Source of the DNA: DASPSR01 sp035516175 | GTDB taxonomy: Bacteria; Nitrospirota; UBA9217 | Assembly (NCBI GenBank): GCA_035516175.1 | Contig: DATJAO010000011.1 | Location: 1 to 64,000, forward strand | Length of the DNA: 64,000 nucleotides | Direction: 5' to 3' | Part shown: positions 44,196 to 53,131 of the stretch, one piece after another | Layout: each line of letters opens with the position of its first letter | Position numbering within the stretch: the first letter of the stretch is position 1 | Translations under genes and position numbers: made by a program | Notes under the pieces: model-generated | What the model was told of the DNA's origin: nothing | The model's database searches: none | The model's input: the letters and a program-made list of their open reading frames with translations, nothing else

Positions 44196-44316
44196 ATCTC
44201 AAGATCAAAAGTTCCAAAGAATAACCAATTATCTCATTTTCAACTACAAACAGTTTGATGTTTGACATTTTGGTTATCGGAACTTATTTGGGATTTGGTA
44301 CTTATGATTTGGAGCT
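44196..44316. repeat. Degenerate AT-rich intergenic repeat before the dCMP deaminase gene
   Basis: The spacer holds CAAAATCTCAAGATC and ATTTGGGATTTGGTACTTAT, in the style of the inverse segment at 1100-1165. It may be a worn element of one family. No gene is seen. Confidence 0.35.
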
Positions 44317-44320
44317 TGCT

Positions 44321-44785
44321 ATGACCAGACCTTCCTGGGACGAATATTTCATGGAGATCGCGCACCTCGTGAAGAAGCGCGCCACGTGCCTCCGGCGTCA
44401 GGTCGGTGCCGTGATCGTCAAGGACAAGAACGTCCTCGCGACGGGGTACAACGGCGCGCCCTCCGGCATCGAACATTGCCTCGAGCGCGGTTGCCTGCGC
44501 GAGCAGCTCAGCATCCCGTCGGGCGAGCGGCACGAGATCTGCCGCGGCCTGCATGCGGAGCAGAATGCGATCATCCAGGCGGCCAAGCACGGCACGAGCA
44601 TCGAGGGTGCCACTCTCTACTGCACGAACCAGCCCTGCGGCATCTGCGCCAAGATGATTATCAACGCGGGCGTGAAGCAGATCATCTATGAGGACGGCTA
44701 CCCTGACGCCCTGGCCGCGGAGATGCTGAACGAATCCGGTATCAAGATCACGCACTATAAGAAATCAGAACCAGTTCGCAGCTGA
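44321..44785 (+). CDS. dCMP/cytidine deaminase family protein
   Basis: The 154-residue zinc deaminase has the HAE motif with the catalytic Glu (GLHAEQNAI) and the PCGICAK cysteine pair. The N-terminal SWDEYFMEIAHLVKKRATCLRRQVGAVIVKD type sequence (with RRQVGAVIV) and the NGAPSG-H-C insert match dCMP deaminase and ComEB rather than tRNA adenosine deaminase. It converts dCMP to dUMP for thymidylate synthesis. I start at the ATG at 44321, which has GGAG 6 bases upstream. It lies between glyA and nrdR. Confidence 0.88.
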   Translation: MTRPSWDEYFMEIAHLVKKRATCLRRQVGAVIVKDKNVLATGYNGAPSGIEHCLERGCLREQLSIPSGERHEICRGLHAEQNAIIQAAKHGTSIEGATLYCTNQPCGICAKMIINAGVKQIIYEDGYPDALAAEMLNESGIKITHYKKSEPVRS

Positions 44786-44853
44786 TAGCTCTTGGTTGAT
44801 AGTAGTTGCTGTGAGCTTCGAACCATGAGACAAGAGCCATAACGAGCCAAACC

Positions 44854-45402
44854 ATGCGCTGTCCCTATTGTTCCAGCATTGACAATAAAGTTGTGGATTC
44901 CCGGATGGGGAAGGAAGGCGACTCCATCCGGCGCCGGCGCGAGTGCCTCAAGTGCGAGGGGCGGTTCACCACGTACGAGCGCGTTGAAGAAGTGCTGCCG
45001 TCGGTCATTAAGAAGGATGGGCGACGCGAGCCCTTTGACCGGTTGAAGATCTTGAACGGGCTCAAGAAGGCATGCGAGAAGCGTCCCATAAGCACGGAGA
45101 TGCTCGAAAAGACCGTGGAGGAGATCGAGAAGTCACTCCAGGAAAAGGGTCTTAAGGAAATACCGAGCACGGTCATTGGCGGCGAAGTAATGGAACGGTT
45201 GCACAAACTGGACGAAGTCGCCTACGTCCGTTTCGCTTCGGTCTACCGGTCTTTCCGGGACATTAACGAGTTTATGAGCGAGCTCAAGGACATCCTGAGC
45301 AACAAGGAAATGAAGGCCGTGAAGGAGACCACCGAAAAACCGCAGAAGCCTGAAGACAAAAGTCCGAAGCCGGAGAAATTATCCTTGCCTCTTGACACGT
45401 AG
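44854..45402 (+). CDS. nrdR: Transcriptional repressor NrdR
   Basis: The 182-residue regulator represses ribonucleotide reductase genes. The zinc ribbon has CPYCSSIDNKVVDSR and CLKCEGRFTTYER; the ATP-cone domain follows (PSVIKKDGRREPFDRLKIL to KLDEVAYVRFASVYRSF). About 30 extra residues rich in Lys, Glu and Pro follow the normal end (about residue 150). No nrd gene is in the window. The start at 44854 follows the deaminase closely (68 bp). Confidence 0.95.
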   Translation: MRCPYCSSIDNKVVDSRMGKEGDSIRRRRECLKCEGRFTTYERVEEVLPSVIKKDGRREPFDRLKILNGLKKACEKRPISTEMLEKTVEEIEKSLQEKGLKEIPSTVIGGEVMERLHKLDEVAYVRFASVYRSFRDINEFMSELKDILSNKEMKAVKETTEKPQKPEDKSPKPEKLSLPLDT

Positions 45403-45428
45403 ACTCTTAACCTGTGTGATCACATCCT

Positions 45429-47612
45429 ATGACCGACCTTATCGCTGATATAGCCGTCGGTGTTTCCGTAAACAAAACCTTCCATTACCATATACCCGAG
45501 GAGATGAACGGACGTCTTGTACCCGGTTCGCGCGTGCTCGTCCCGTTCGGAAGCAGGCGCATCACTGGAACGGTGATCGGCTTTTCGAACAAGACCGATG
45601 CGGCTGGACTCAAATCCATCATCGAAATCCTCGACTATCCTCTCATGACGGAGCTCCTCACCCTCGCTCGCTGGATGTCCGAATATTATATGTATCCCCT
45701 CGGTCAGACCATCGATGCCCTGGTGCCCAAAGCTGTTTCGCGCGCAAAACCAAAGAAGAAAAAATATATCCACCTGCTGTCAGTCCCTCTCGCCGGCGGG
45801 GAGCAAGGTAAGGTGAGGGGAAAGAAGCAAGCTGAGATTGTGCGCCTTCTTTCAGAAATGGGCGAGATGACTAGCGATGATCTCCGCGCATTCTCGTCTC
45901 AAACCATAAGATCCCTGTGCAATGCCAGGATCATCGAGATCATTGAGCGGGAAACCTCCGTGGCTGCAGTACCAGAAGGGTTTACCCCGAGCACCCCTCC
46001 CGTGCTCATGCCCGAGCAGTCCGGGGCAGTACAGGGAATCACAGAAGCGGTTGCCGCCAAACGCTTCGAGGTGTTCCTGCTCCATGGCGTGACCGGGAGT
46101 GGCAAGACCGAGGTTTATCTCCAGATCATCGCGAGGCTTGCCAATACGGGCAGCGGTGCAATCGTGCTGGTGCCCGAGATCGCGCTCACGCCGCAGCTCC
46201 TCGCAAGGTTCAGGGGGCGCTTCGGCAACCGCGTCGCCGTCCTTCATAGCGGGCTCACGGACCGCGAGCGGGCCGACGAATACCGGCGAATTCAGGCAGG
46301 TCAGGTGGATGTCGCCGTTGGCGCTCGTTCGGCGATCTTCGCCCCATTCGAACACATAGGGCTTATCATAGTCGACGAAGAGCATGAGAATTCATACAAA
46401 CAGGATGAGGGGCTCCGTTATCATGCGCGGGACGTTGCGGTCATGCGCGCAAAGTTCCAGGGCGCCGTTGCTGTGCTTGGCTCTGCCACACCATCCCTTG
46501 AAAGCTACTACAACGCAAAGAGCGGCAAATACCGTTATCTCCATATGGCGAACCGCGTGGACCATCGTCCCATGCCCGAGGTGGCAGTGGTCGATCTGAA
46601 AGTCCTGCCCAAGTCCTCGCTCTATTCCCCTGTTCTCGTTGAGCAGATCAGGCAGCGGCTCGAAAAAAACGAGCAGGCTCTCCTCCTCCTGAACCGTAGA
46701 GGATTCTCGTCCGTGCTTATCTGCGGGGACTGCGGCGAAGCCGTGAAATGCCCGAGCTGCAGCGTGTCGCTCACCTTTCACAAGGCGGAACAGAAGCTCA
46801 AGTGCCACTACTGCGGGTACCTCATTCGACCGCCGGACCGATGTCCATCGTGCTCGAGCATCAACCTGAAGTTGCTCGGCTCAGGCACGCAGAAGATCGA
46901 AGAAGAGCTGAAGGCGCTCTTTCCCGGTGCACGGATTAAGAGAATGGACAGCGACACGGTCAAAGGCAGGCAGGCGTACGATACGCTGCTCCAGCAGGTT
47001 GACCGGCGGGAGGTGGACATCCTGCTCGGTACGCAGATGGTCGCGAAGGGACACGATTTCCCGTCGGTGACGCTTGTGGGCGTCGTGGACGCCGATGTTG
47101 GGCTAAATCTGCCTGACTTCCGGTCATCGGAAAAGACCTTCCAGCTCATCACCCAGGCCGCTGGGAGGGCCGGACGGGGTGAGACCGTGGGTGAAGTGAT
47201 CATCCAGACCATGAACCCGCGCCACTATTCTATCCAGCACAGCAGAACCCACAACTACGAAGGGTTCTATGATGAAGAGATTTCATACCGCAGGGAACTC
47301 GGGTATCCGCCTATCGGCCGGATCATCAAGCTCGAAGTGAAAAGTGCCAATGAGTCCCACGCCGCTGAAGCGGCGAAGAGCGCGCAGAACCGCATGCGCA
47401 GCCTGATGAGGGGAAAAGATACCATCCTCCTCGGGCCCGCGCCCGCGCCGATAGCAAGGGTGCGCGGCCAGTATCGGTTCCAGCTGCTTCTGCTTTCTCA
47501 GAAACGTGACCTGATCAGGTCCCTGGCAGCAGAGGGTAGGAATATCGTGGAAGAGAAGTTTGGCAGGAAGTGCAAGGTAATCGTGGATGTGGACCCCATG
47601 AATTTGATGTGA
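45429..47612 (+). CDS. priA: Primosomal protein N' (replication restart helicase)
   Basis: The 727-residue helicase restarts stalled replication forks. It has the N-terminal 3' DNA-binding domain (VGVSVNKTFHYHIPEEM), Walker A GVTGSGKTEVYLQ, DEEHENSYKQDEG, a double zinc-binding insert (CGDCGEAVKCPSC and CHYCGYLIRPPDRCPSC) and the helicase motifs LGTQMVAKGHDFPSVTLVG and QAAGRAGRG. The length is standard. It follows nrdR by 26 bp and is probably co-transcribed. Confidence 0.97.
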   Translation: MTDLIADIAVGVSVNKTFHYHIPEEMNGRLVPGSRVLVPFGSRRITGTVIGFSNKTDAAGLKSIIEILDYPLMTELLTLARWMSEYYMYPLGQTIDALVPKAVSRAKPKKKKYIHLLSVPLAGGEQGKVRGKKQAEIVRLLSEMGEMTSDDLRAFSSQTIRSLCNARIIEIIERETSVAAVPEGFTPSTPPVLMPEQSGAVQGITEAVAAKRFEVFLLHGVTGSGKTEVYLQIIARLANTGSGAIVLVPEIALTPQLLARFRGRFGNRVAVLHSGLTDRERADEYRRIQAGQVDVAVGARSAIFAPFEHIGLIIVDEEHENSYKQDEGLRYHARDVAVMRAKFQGAVAVLGSATPSLESYYNAKSGKYRYLHMANRVDHRPMPEVAVVDLKVLPKSSLYSPVLVEQIRQRLEKNEQALLLLNRRGFSSVLICGDCGEAVKCPSCSVSLTFHKAEQKLKCHYCGYLIRPPDRCPSCSSINLKLLGSGTQKIEEELKALFPGARIKRMDSDTVKGRQAYDTLLQQVDRREVDILLGTQMVAKGHDFPSVTLVGVVDADVGLNLPDFRSSEKTFQLITQAAGRAGRGETVGEVIIQTMNPRHYSIQHSRTHNYEGFYDEEISYRRELGYPPIGRIIKLEVKSANESHAAEAAKSAQNRMRSLMRGKDTILLGPAPAPIARVRGQYRFQLLLLSQKRDLIRSLAAEGRNIVEEKFGRKCKVIVDVDPMNLM

Positions 47613-47660
47613 TGTGTATGAGGCAAATGAAATTGTTGCCAAAATGGAAAAAATTTTCCG

Positions 47661-47700
47661 CAAAGACGCTAGAGTGCAAAGAAAACATTGAATTTCATTC
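47661..47700. repeat. Degenerate CGCAAAG-type repeat after priA
   Basis: CCGCAAAGACGCTAGAGTGCAAAG lies downstream of priA (shown in part: CCGCAAAGACGC and GTGCAAAG) and matches the left half of the palindrome at 62141-62215. A 10-bp palindrome CGCATATGCG is at 47730-47739. Confidence 0.35.
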
Positions 47701-47793
47701 CAAGCTTATAAAAGTTTTCGCAGGATTTGCGCATATGCGATGAGAATCTTTTTGTTTTGGCTTGCCCGAGTCAGGGAATAATCGATGCCAGCC

Positions 47794-49329
47794 TCAGTGC
47801 GCCAGAGGAGGGCCACTGGATGTCTCGGCCCGTTTCATCAGGAATACGAGAGGGAGAACGCAGAGGATCAGTGCGCAGATGGTCAGGAAGGCATCAGTGA
47901 ACGCAAGGGTCATAGACTGCCGGATCAGTTCCCCGTACATCAGGCCGCCGGCATTGGCAGCTGGCAGCCCGTGCGATCCCAGGAAAGCCCCTATTTTGTC
48001 CCGGTAAATAGAATAAGCCGGATCGAAAGGGTTCAGGTGCTCTACAAGACGCGTCTGGTGAAACTGGGCCCGCCGGGAGAGCATGGTCGTCGTAAAGGCG
48101 ATGCCTACGCTGCCCCCCAGGTTCCGGAGCAGGTTGTATAGAGAGCTTGCCTCGGTCATGTTCTCCCGAGGGATGTGGGAGAGGGTCATCGTCGTGAGCG
48201 GTATGAAGGTCAAACCCATGCCGATGCCGAGGATCGTCCGGGGCCAGACAAAGGTCCAAAAATCCGTGGTGAGATTGAATAGCGACATCATGTAGGTGCT
48301 GAGGGCGCAGATCGTTATACCAACGGCGAGAAGGCGCTTGGGATTGACTTTGCCTACAAGTTTGCCAGCAAAAGGCATTGCGAGCATAGTGGCTAAACCG
48401 CCGGGACCGAGCACAAGGCCGGCATAAAACGACGTATACCCCATGATCGACTGGAGAAAAATGGGCAGAAGCACGATGCTCCCGAAGAGGTTCAAAAAGA
48501 CGAAGAACATCACCGTGGCGCCGCTCGTGAACGTGCGGTCCTTGAACAGCCGGAGGTTGACGATGGGATGTTCGGAATAGTACTCATTGATCACCAGGAG
48601 CACGAGCGATACGGCCGAGATGATTGCGAAGGTCACAATGAGGTTCGAAGCAAACCAGTCCTCATTCTCCCCTTTATCGAGGATGAACTGGAGAGAGCCC
48701 AGGCCGGCGGCAAGGAACGCAAGGCCCCAATAGTCGATCTTCATCTTGACGCGCTTCATGTACGGCGGGTCCTGGATGACGATGATGTTCATGATGATGG
48801 AAAGGATGCCGATGGGGATGTTGATATAGAAGATCCAGCGCCAGGACCAGTTGTCCGTGATCCAGCCGCCGAGCACGGGGCCGACAATGGGACCGAGCAT
48901 GGCGCCCATGCCGAAGATGGCCATGGCCGTGCCGTGTTTTTCACGGGGAAAGGTTTCAAGCAGGATCGACTGGCTCAACGGAACGAGCCCGCCGCCTCCG
49001 ATGCCCTGGATGATCCTGAAGACCACGAGGCTTTGGAGGCTCCAGGCTGACCCGCACATGAACGAGCTAAAGGTGAAGAGGGCTATGGAGGCGATAAGGT
49101 AATTTTTTCTACCGATAAGCCGGGAGAGCCACCCTGCCATAGGAATGATGACGGCGTTCGACACGAGGTAGGCGGTGATGGTCCATGTGGACTCGTCAAT
49201 GCCTGCGGACAACGATCCCCTAATGTGATTGAGCGAGACGTTCACGACCGACGTGTCGATGATCTCAATCAGCGTCGGGAGCATTACCGTGAGTGCGACG
49301 AGGCCACGGCTCATGGTGCCTCTGTTCAT
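47794..49329 (-). CDS. DHA2-family drug efflux MFS transporter (EmrB-like)
   Basis: The 511-residue protein has about 14 membrane segments, as in the DHA2 (EmrB/QacA) family, with the first-helix motif LPTLIEIIDTSVVNVSL, the GWLSRLIGRKN loop and the PxxGPxxGG-type motif C (GPIVGPVLGGWI). It should export hydrophobic drugs or acids by proton antiport, passing them to the EmrA-like adaptor. Its start overlaps the end of that adaptor gene by 4 bp. It is the last gene of the TolC-EmrA-EmrB operon. Confidence 0.92.
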   Translation of the reverse strand: MNRGTMSRGLVALTVMLPTLIEIIDTSVVNVSLNHIRGSLSAGIDESTWTITAYLVSNAVIIPMAGWLSRLIGRKNYLIASIALFTFSSFMCGSAWSLQSLVVFRIIQGIGGGGLVPLSQSILLETFPREKHGTAMAIFGMGAMLGPIVGPVLGGWITDNWSWRWIFYINIPIGILSIIMNIIVIQDPPYMKRVKMKIDYWGLAFLAAGLGSLQFILDKGENEDWFASNLIVTFAIISAVSLVLLVINEYYSEHPIVNLRLFKDRTFTSGATVMFFVFLNLFGSIVLLPIFLQSIMGYTSFYAGLVLGPGGLATMLAMPFAGKLVGKVNPKRLLAVGITICALSTYMMSLFNLTTDFWTFVWPRTILGIGMGLTFIPLTTMTLSHIPRENMTEASSLYNLLRNLGGSVGIAFTTTMLSRRAQFHQTRLVEHLNPFDPAYSIYRDKIGAFLGSHGLPAANAGGLMYGELIRQSMTLAFTDAFLTICALILCVLPLVFLMKRAETSSGPPLAH

Positions 49330-50339
49330 TTTGCGATCACCGTGGGCACTACAGACATGCCGATCCTCAGGATGTGGTCCTTGTCCGTTCCTTCCTCGAG
49401 GACGATCTTGACCGGAATCCGCTGTACTACCTTGACATAGTTGCCCGTGGCGTTCTCCGCGGGGAACAATGAAAAAGTCACGCCTGTCCCGGCCATGATG
49501 CTGTCGACCTTGCCTCTAAACACCTTCCCCGGATAAGAGTCCACCTCGATCTTCACGGACTGTCCCGGGCGGATGTTCTCCATCTGTGTCTCTTTAAAGT
49601 TCGCCGTTACCCAGATGTCATTCAGTCCGACCACGGCCATAAGCGGCTGGCCTGGCTGGATCTGGTTCCCGATCTGAGCCGATTTCTTCGTGACATAGCC
49701 ATCAACCGGTGCGTAGATCTTCGTGTACTGATAGTTGAGCTCGGCCAGCGTTGCTGCTGCTTCCTTCTGCTTGATCGTGGACACCTGCGTCAGCTTCTGC
49801 GATTCTGACGACCGGAGCTGCTCTTCGGCCGCCTTCACCTGGGCGACGGCCACCTCATAGGCCGTCATAGCCCGGTCGTAGAGGTCGCGGGGGAGGACCT
49901 CCTTCTGATAGAGGTTCTCGGACCGGGTCTTCTCGATCTCAGCCAGCTTGAGGTTCGCCCGCTGCAGTTCGAGGTTCGCCCTTGCCGCCGCGATCCGCGT
50001 CTCGGCCTCGTCAAGCTTCGCCTTTTCTGCACGAACAGAGGAAGACGCCTCGAGGAACCTCGCGCTGTAATCTGCTGGATCGATCTCGAGCAGAAGGTCC
50101 CCTTTATTCACGGACTGGTTGTCCGTGACGGAAATCTCTTTCACCGTGCCGTCGATCTTCGCCGCGATCGTATGGATGTTCCCGTCGATGAAAGCGTCAT
50201 CGGTGGAGACATGTGTCTTGCGGTACCCTGTGTAGAAATAACCGGCGATCAGGCCGATGAGGACAACACCCCCGACGATTAGGAAGGCTTTTTTCTTTTT
50301 CTGATCATTATTGCTACTTTCCGTCTGTGCCTCTGCCAT
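49326..50339 (-). CDS. Membrane fusion protein (EmrA/HlyD family)
   Basis: The 337-residue adaptor has one N-terminal membrane helix (about 16-36), the lipoyl/barrel half VSTDDAFIDGNIHTIAAKIDGTVKEI in overview (STDDAFIDGN), a long helical hairpin with VAQVKAAEEQLRSSESQ, and the second half YAPVDGYVTKKSAQIGNQIQPGQPLM. It links the EmrB-type pump to the TolC-type channel. The STDDAFIDG segment is the EmrA hallmark. Start overlaps nothing; 112 bp separate it from the channel gene. Confidence 0.92.
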   Translation of the reverse strand: MAEAQTESSNNDQKKKKAFLIVGGVVLIGLIAGYFYTGYRKTHVSTDDAFIDGNIHTIAAKIDGTVKEISVTDNQSVNKGDLLLEIDPADYSARFLEASSSVRAEKAKLDEAETRIAAARANLELQRANLKLAEIEKTRSENLYQKEVLPRDLYDRAMTAYEVAVAQVKAAEEQLRSSESQKLTQVSTIKQKEAAATLAELNYQYTKIYAPVDGYVTKKSAQIGNQIQPGQPLMAVVGLNDIWVTANFKETQMENIRPGQSVKIEVDSYPGKVFRGKVDSIMAGTGVTFSLFPAENATGNYVKVVQRIPVKIVLEEGTDKDHILRIGMSVVPTVIAK

Positions 50340-50451
50340 TCTGGATCTCCTTGATGTTTATGGCAACGGGCAGAGAGCAGGGGCATAGAGCCAATAAGTA
50401 ATATCATTCTGCCTTTTTACCCCATGCTCTTTGCTATTTGTTTCCTGCAAT

Positions 50452-51741
50452 TTACTTCCCGTACATGCTCATAAGGTCTCTACCCATGGAATAGAGGAGG
50501 CCTGCCTCGGCCCGCTCGAACCCGTAGAGCGCCTTCCATGTATTGGACTTCGATGCGCTCAGAAGGGTTACCGCATCGAGCACCTCGAGGGCCGTTCCCA
50601 CGCCTTCCTGATACCGAAGCCGCTGGAGCCGAAGGTTCTCTTCAGCCTGCGCTACGGCGGTCTTCGTCACCTCGATCTGCTGTGCCGAGCTCTGAAGATT
50701 GAGGTATGCGCCCTTCACATCGAGCCGGACCGCGTCGACGATCTTGTCCCGGGTCGTTTTGAGCGATGCAAGCTCGCTTTTGGCGATATGCACCCGCGCA
50801 CTGGTTGCGCCCCCCTCGAAGAGGTTGAAGTTCACGCCCGCGATGAGCGACCAGTTTCGGGGATAGACCTGGAATTCGTTCTCCTGGTACTGGTATCCTC
50901 CCGAAAGGTAGAACGTGGGGAAATACTCAGCCCGGGTCGAATTGATGCCCTCCTCCTTGGCACGGATGCCGGCATCGAGCACCTGGATCTCCGGGCTTTC
51001 TGCCTCGGCGGCTGTCCAGGCCGCTTCGAGCGTAATGCCTGCTGACGGACTTGTCTTGACCTCTTCGGGCTGCACGGCATCGTTTAAGGGGCGCAGAAGG
51101 AGGCTGTTGATCCGCGACGCCCTCAGGGAGCGGAGATTATCGGAGGTTAGGTACCGCTGGCGTGAATCGGCGAGCGTCACATCTGCCTGGAGCACCTCAT
51201 TCTTCGTAACCACACCGGCGCTGTACCGCACCTCGGCATCGTGCTTGTGCGCCTCGTACTGCTTGACCTCCTCGGCAGCAACCTCAAGGAGCTTATCTGC
51301 TTCCAGGAGATCGTAGTAGGCCAGAATGAATTCCAGTGCAGATTGGTTCCGTGCCCGTTGGGTTGCAATTTCCCTAGCCTTGAGATTATAATTGGCAGCG
51401 TCGATCGATGATGAGGTCTTCCCGAAGTCATAGAGCAGCTGGTTTGCCGTCACACCGTAGGTAAGGAACTGGTTCTGGGCTGTAGGAGCGACCAGGGTGT
51501 TGAATCTCGCCGTAGGCTGGTATTGAAGCCAGGTCTCGTTACCGTAGATGGTCACCTGGGGAAGCCAGGGAGAGCGGGCGAGCGACACAGCGCTCCGCGC
51601 CGCCTCTTCGTCGGACCGGGCAATCTTCACATCGCGCCCGGTATCGGCAACGATCTTCAGCCCCTCTTCGAGGGTGAGCGCCCGACCCGCAACGGGAATG
51701 AGGAGCACGCACGCAAACACAAAAAGTTGAAATCGCCTCAT
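50452..51741 (-). CDS. TolC-family outer membrane efflux protein
   Basis: The 429-residue protein has a signal peptide (MRRFQLFVFACVLLIPVAGR) and two long coiled-coil repeats of the OEP family (LKIVADTGRDVKIARSDEEAARSAVSLA; EVTKTAVAQAEENLRLQRLRYQEGVGTALEVLDA in overview: RYQEGVGTALEVLDA). It forms the outer-membrane exit duct of the operon with EmrA and EmrB homologues. GAGG lies about 7 bases before the ATG. No regulator of the operon is adjacent. Confidence 0.92.
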   Translation of the reverse strand: MRRFQLFVFACVLLIPVAGRALTLEEGLKIVADTGRDVKIARSDEEAARSAVSLARSPWLPQVTIYGNETWLQYQPTARFNTLVAPTAQNQFLTYGVTANQLLYDFGKTSSSIDAANYNLKAREIATQRARNQSALEFILAYYDLLEADKLLEVAAEEVKQYEAHKHDAEVRYSAGVVTKNEVLQADVTLADSRQRYLTSDNLRSLRASRINSLLLRPLNDAVQPEEVKTSPSAGITLEAAWTAAEAESPEIQVLDAGIRAKEEGINSTRAEYFPTFYLSGGYQYQENEFQVYPRNWSLIAGVNFNLFEGGATSARVHIAKSELASLKTTRDKIVDAVRLDVKGAYLNLQSSAQQIEVTKTAVAQAEENLRLQRLRYQEGVGTALEVLDAVTLLSASKSNTWKALYGFERAEAGLLYSMGRDLMSMYGK

Positions 51742-51924
51742 GGCATACCTCGGAGATGATTTTAAAAATGTAAGTGAGCACTATAATACGATAAAAATAA
51801 GAAAAAGGGAAGAGTTCTTGTAAATTATTGAAAGAATTTTTTTTGGCCTATATTTCTCTTCACATCTCTTTCCGGGTGAATTATAGTATTGTCAAAGCTT
51901 AATCAGTTAAGGGGCCATGAAAGC

Positions 51925-52818
51925 ATGCCGCAGGTAATATCCGCAAGCAGAAGGACCGACATTCCTGCCTTTTATGCGGGATGGTTGACCACCCGGTTGA
52001 AGGCCGGTTATGTCCATGTCCGGCAGCCGTATACGAAAAAGTCGAAATGTGTGTCGCTCAAGCCGGAAGATGTAGACGCCATTGTCTTCTGGTCTAAAAA
52101 TTACGCGCCGCTTCTCAACAAGCTCAAAGCTATCGAGAGAACCACGAAGAATCTCTTCTTTCATTTTACCATCACGGCAAACAGAGAGCTCGAGTTCCAC
52201 ACGCCCTACTACAAAGATTCGATAAAGGATTATATCTTTATCGTCCGGCGGTATTCACGGGAACAAATCGTCTGGCGGTATGACCCCATCTGCGTTACTG
52301 ACAAATTATCGTTCGAAATTCATGAAGAACGATTCGCGCAATGCGCCGAAAGACTCAAGGGCTATGCTCGGAAGTGTATTATAAGCTTTGTGCATCCCTA
52401 CAAGAAAGCTATCGACAACCTGAAGAAATATACGGACCACGTTTTAATTGATCTTTCAATGGATAGGAAACGGGAATACGCGCATCGACTGTCTGAGAGG
52501 GCAGAATCCTACGGCATTCAGCTTTATTCCTGCTGCAATGATTATCTGCTGTCTGAAAAGATAAAAAAGGGAAGTTGCATAGACGGGGTCTACCTAGCTG
52601 AGATTTCGAAAACACCTATCGACACTCGAAGGGCCGCAACACGAAAGGAGTGTGCCTGCACAAAGAGCGTTGATGTCGGGGCGTACGACACCTGTGCGCA
52701 CGGGTGCGTGTATTGCTATGCGAACATCGATAAAGACAAGGCGGAAGCCGCTCAGCAGCGGCATCATCCTGAATGGAATGCGCTTGATATGCAGGTGGAT
52801 GAAAGGGAACCAGAGTGA
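51925..52818 (+). CDS. DUF1848 family protein
   Basis: The 297-residue protein starts MPQVISASRRTDIPAFYAGW, the hallmark of DUF1848, and has the FWSKN, ILFHFTITANRE-type (FFHFTITANRELE) and EQIVWRYDPI conserved segments. The C terminus carries a cysteine cluster, CACTKSVDVGAYDTC followed by HGCVYCYAN, which resembles metal-cluster binding sites; radical SAM chemistry has been suggested but is not established. I start at the ATG at 51925, preceded by AAGGGG; a TTG at 51889 would add 12 residues. It is divergent from the tolC-like gene. Confidence 0.85.
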   Translation: MPQVISASRRTDIPAFYAGWLTTRLKAGYVHVRQPYTKKSKCVSLKPEDVDAIVFWSKNYAPLLNKLKAIERTTKNLFFHFTITANRELEFHTPYYKDSIKDYIFIVRRYSREQIVWRYDPICVTDKLSFEIHEERFAQCAERLKGYARKCIISFVHPYKKAIDNLKKYTDHVLIDLSMDRKREYAHRLSERAESYGIQLYSCCNDYLLSEKIKKGSCIDGVYLAEISKTPIDTRRAATRKECACTKSVDVGAYDTCAHGCVYCYANIDKDKAEAAQQRHHPEWNALDMQVDEREPE

Positions 52819-53131
52819 CTGAATCCCGGAAGGCCGCATTTCGTTTTTAAAATTAGTTATGAAAGGAATCTCATCCCGGGATAATATTTCGTTTCTCATC
52901 TGCCTTCCCTGTTCTGGTTTTGATTTTCACAGTCGCTTCAAGTGTCATTGACAAGCTTGAGAAAAAAGGCTAAATTACTAAATTCTGAGCATCATGGTGA
53001 CATGAAGATGGCGATTTCAATCTGCAAATAATCATGGGGGTATGAGTATGCTCCTAAAGATGGTGAGATTGATGAACCTATCAACAACCAAGCGGATTTG
53101 TTAAATTACCTTAAGATTTTGGAGATTGCAG
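52819..53131 (+). promoter_or_regulatory. Spacer with a promoter for the TPR membrane protein gene
   Basis: TTGACA (52948-52953), a 17-bp spacer and TAAATT (52971-52976) make a fair promoter. A 20-codon open frame at 53042-53104 (MSMLLKMVRLMN) could be a leader peptide but has no support beyond position. No other gene is seen in these 313 bp. Confidence 0.5.

Noticed and set aside
44321..44785. tRNA-specific adenosine deaminase (TadA)
   Set aside because: The insert between the N terminus and HAE and the NGAPSG-H-C segment are those of dCMP deaminase/ComEB.
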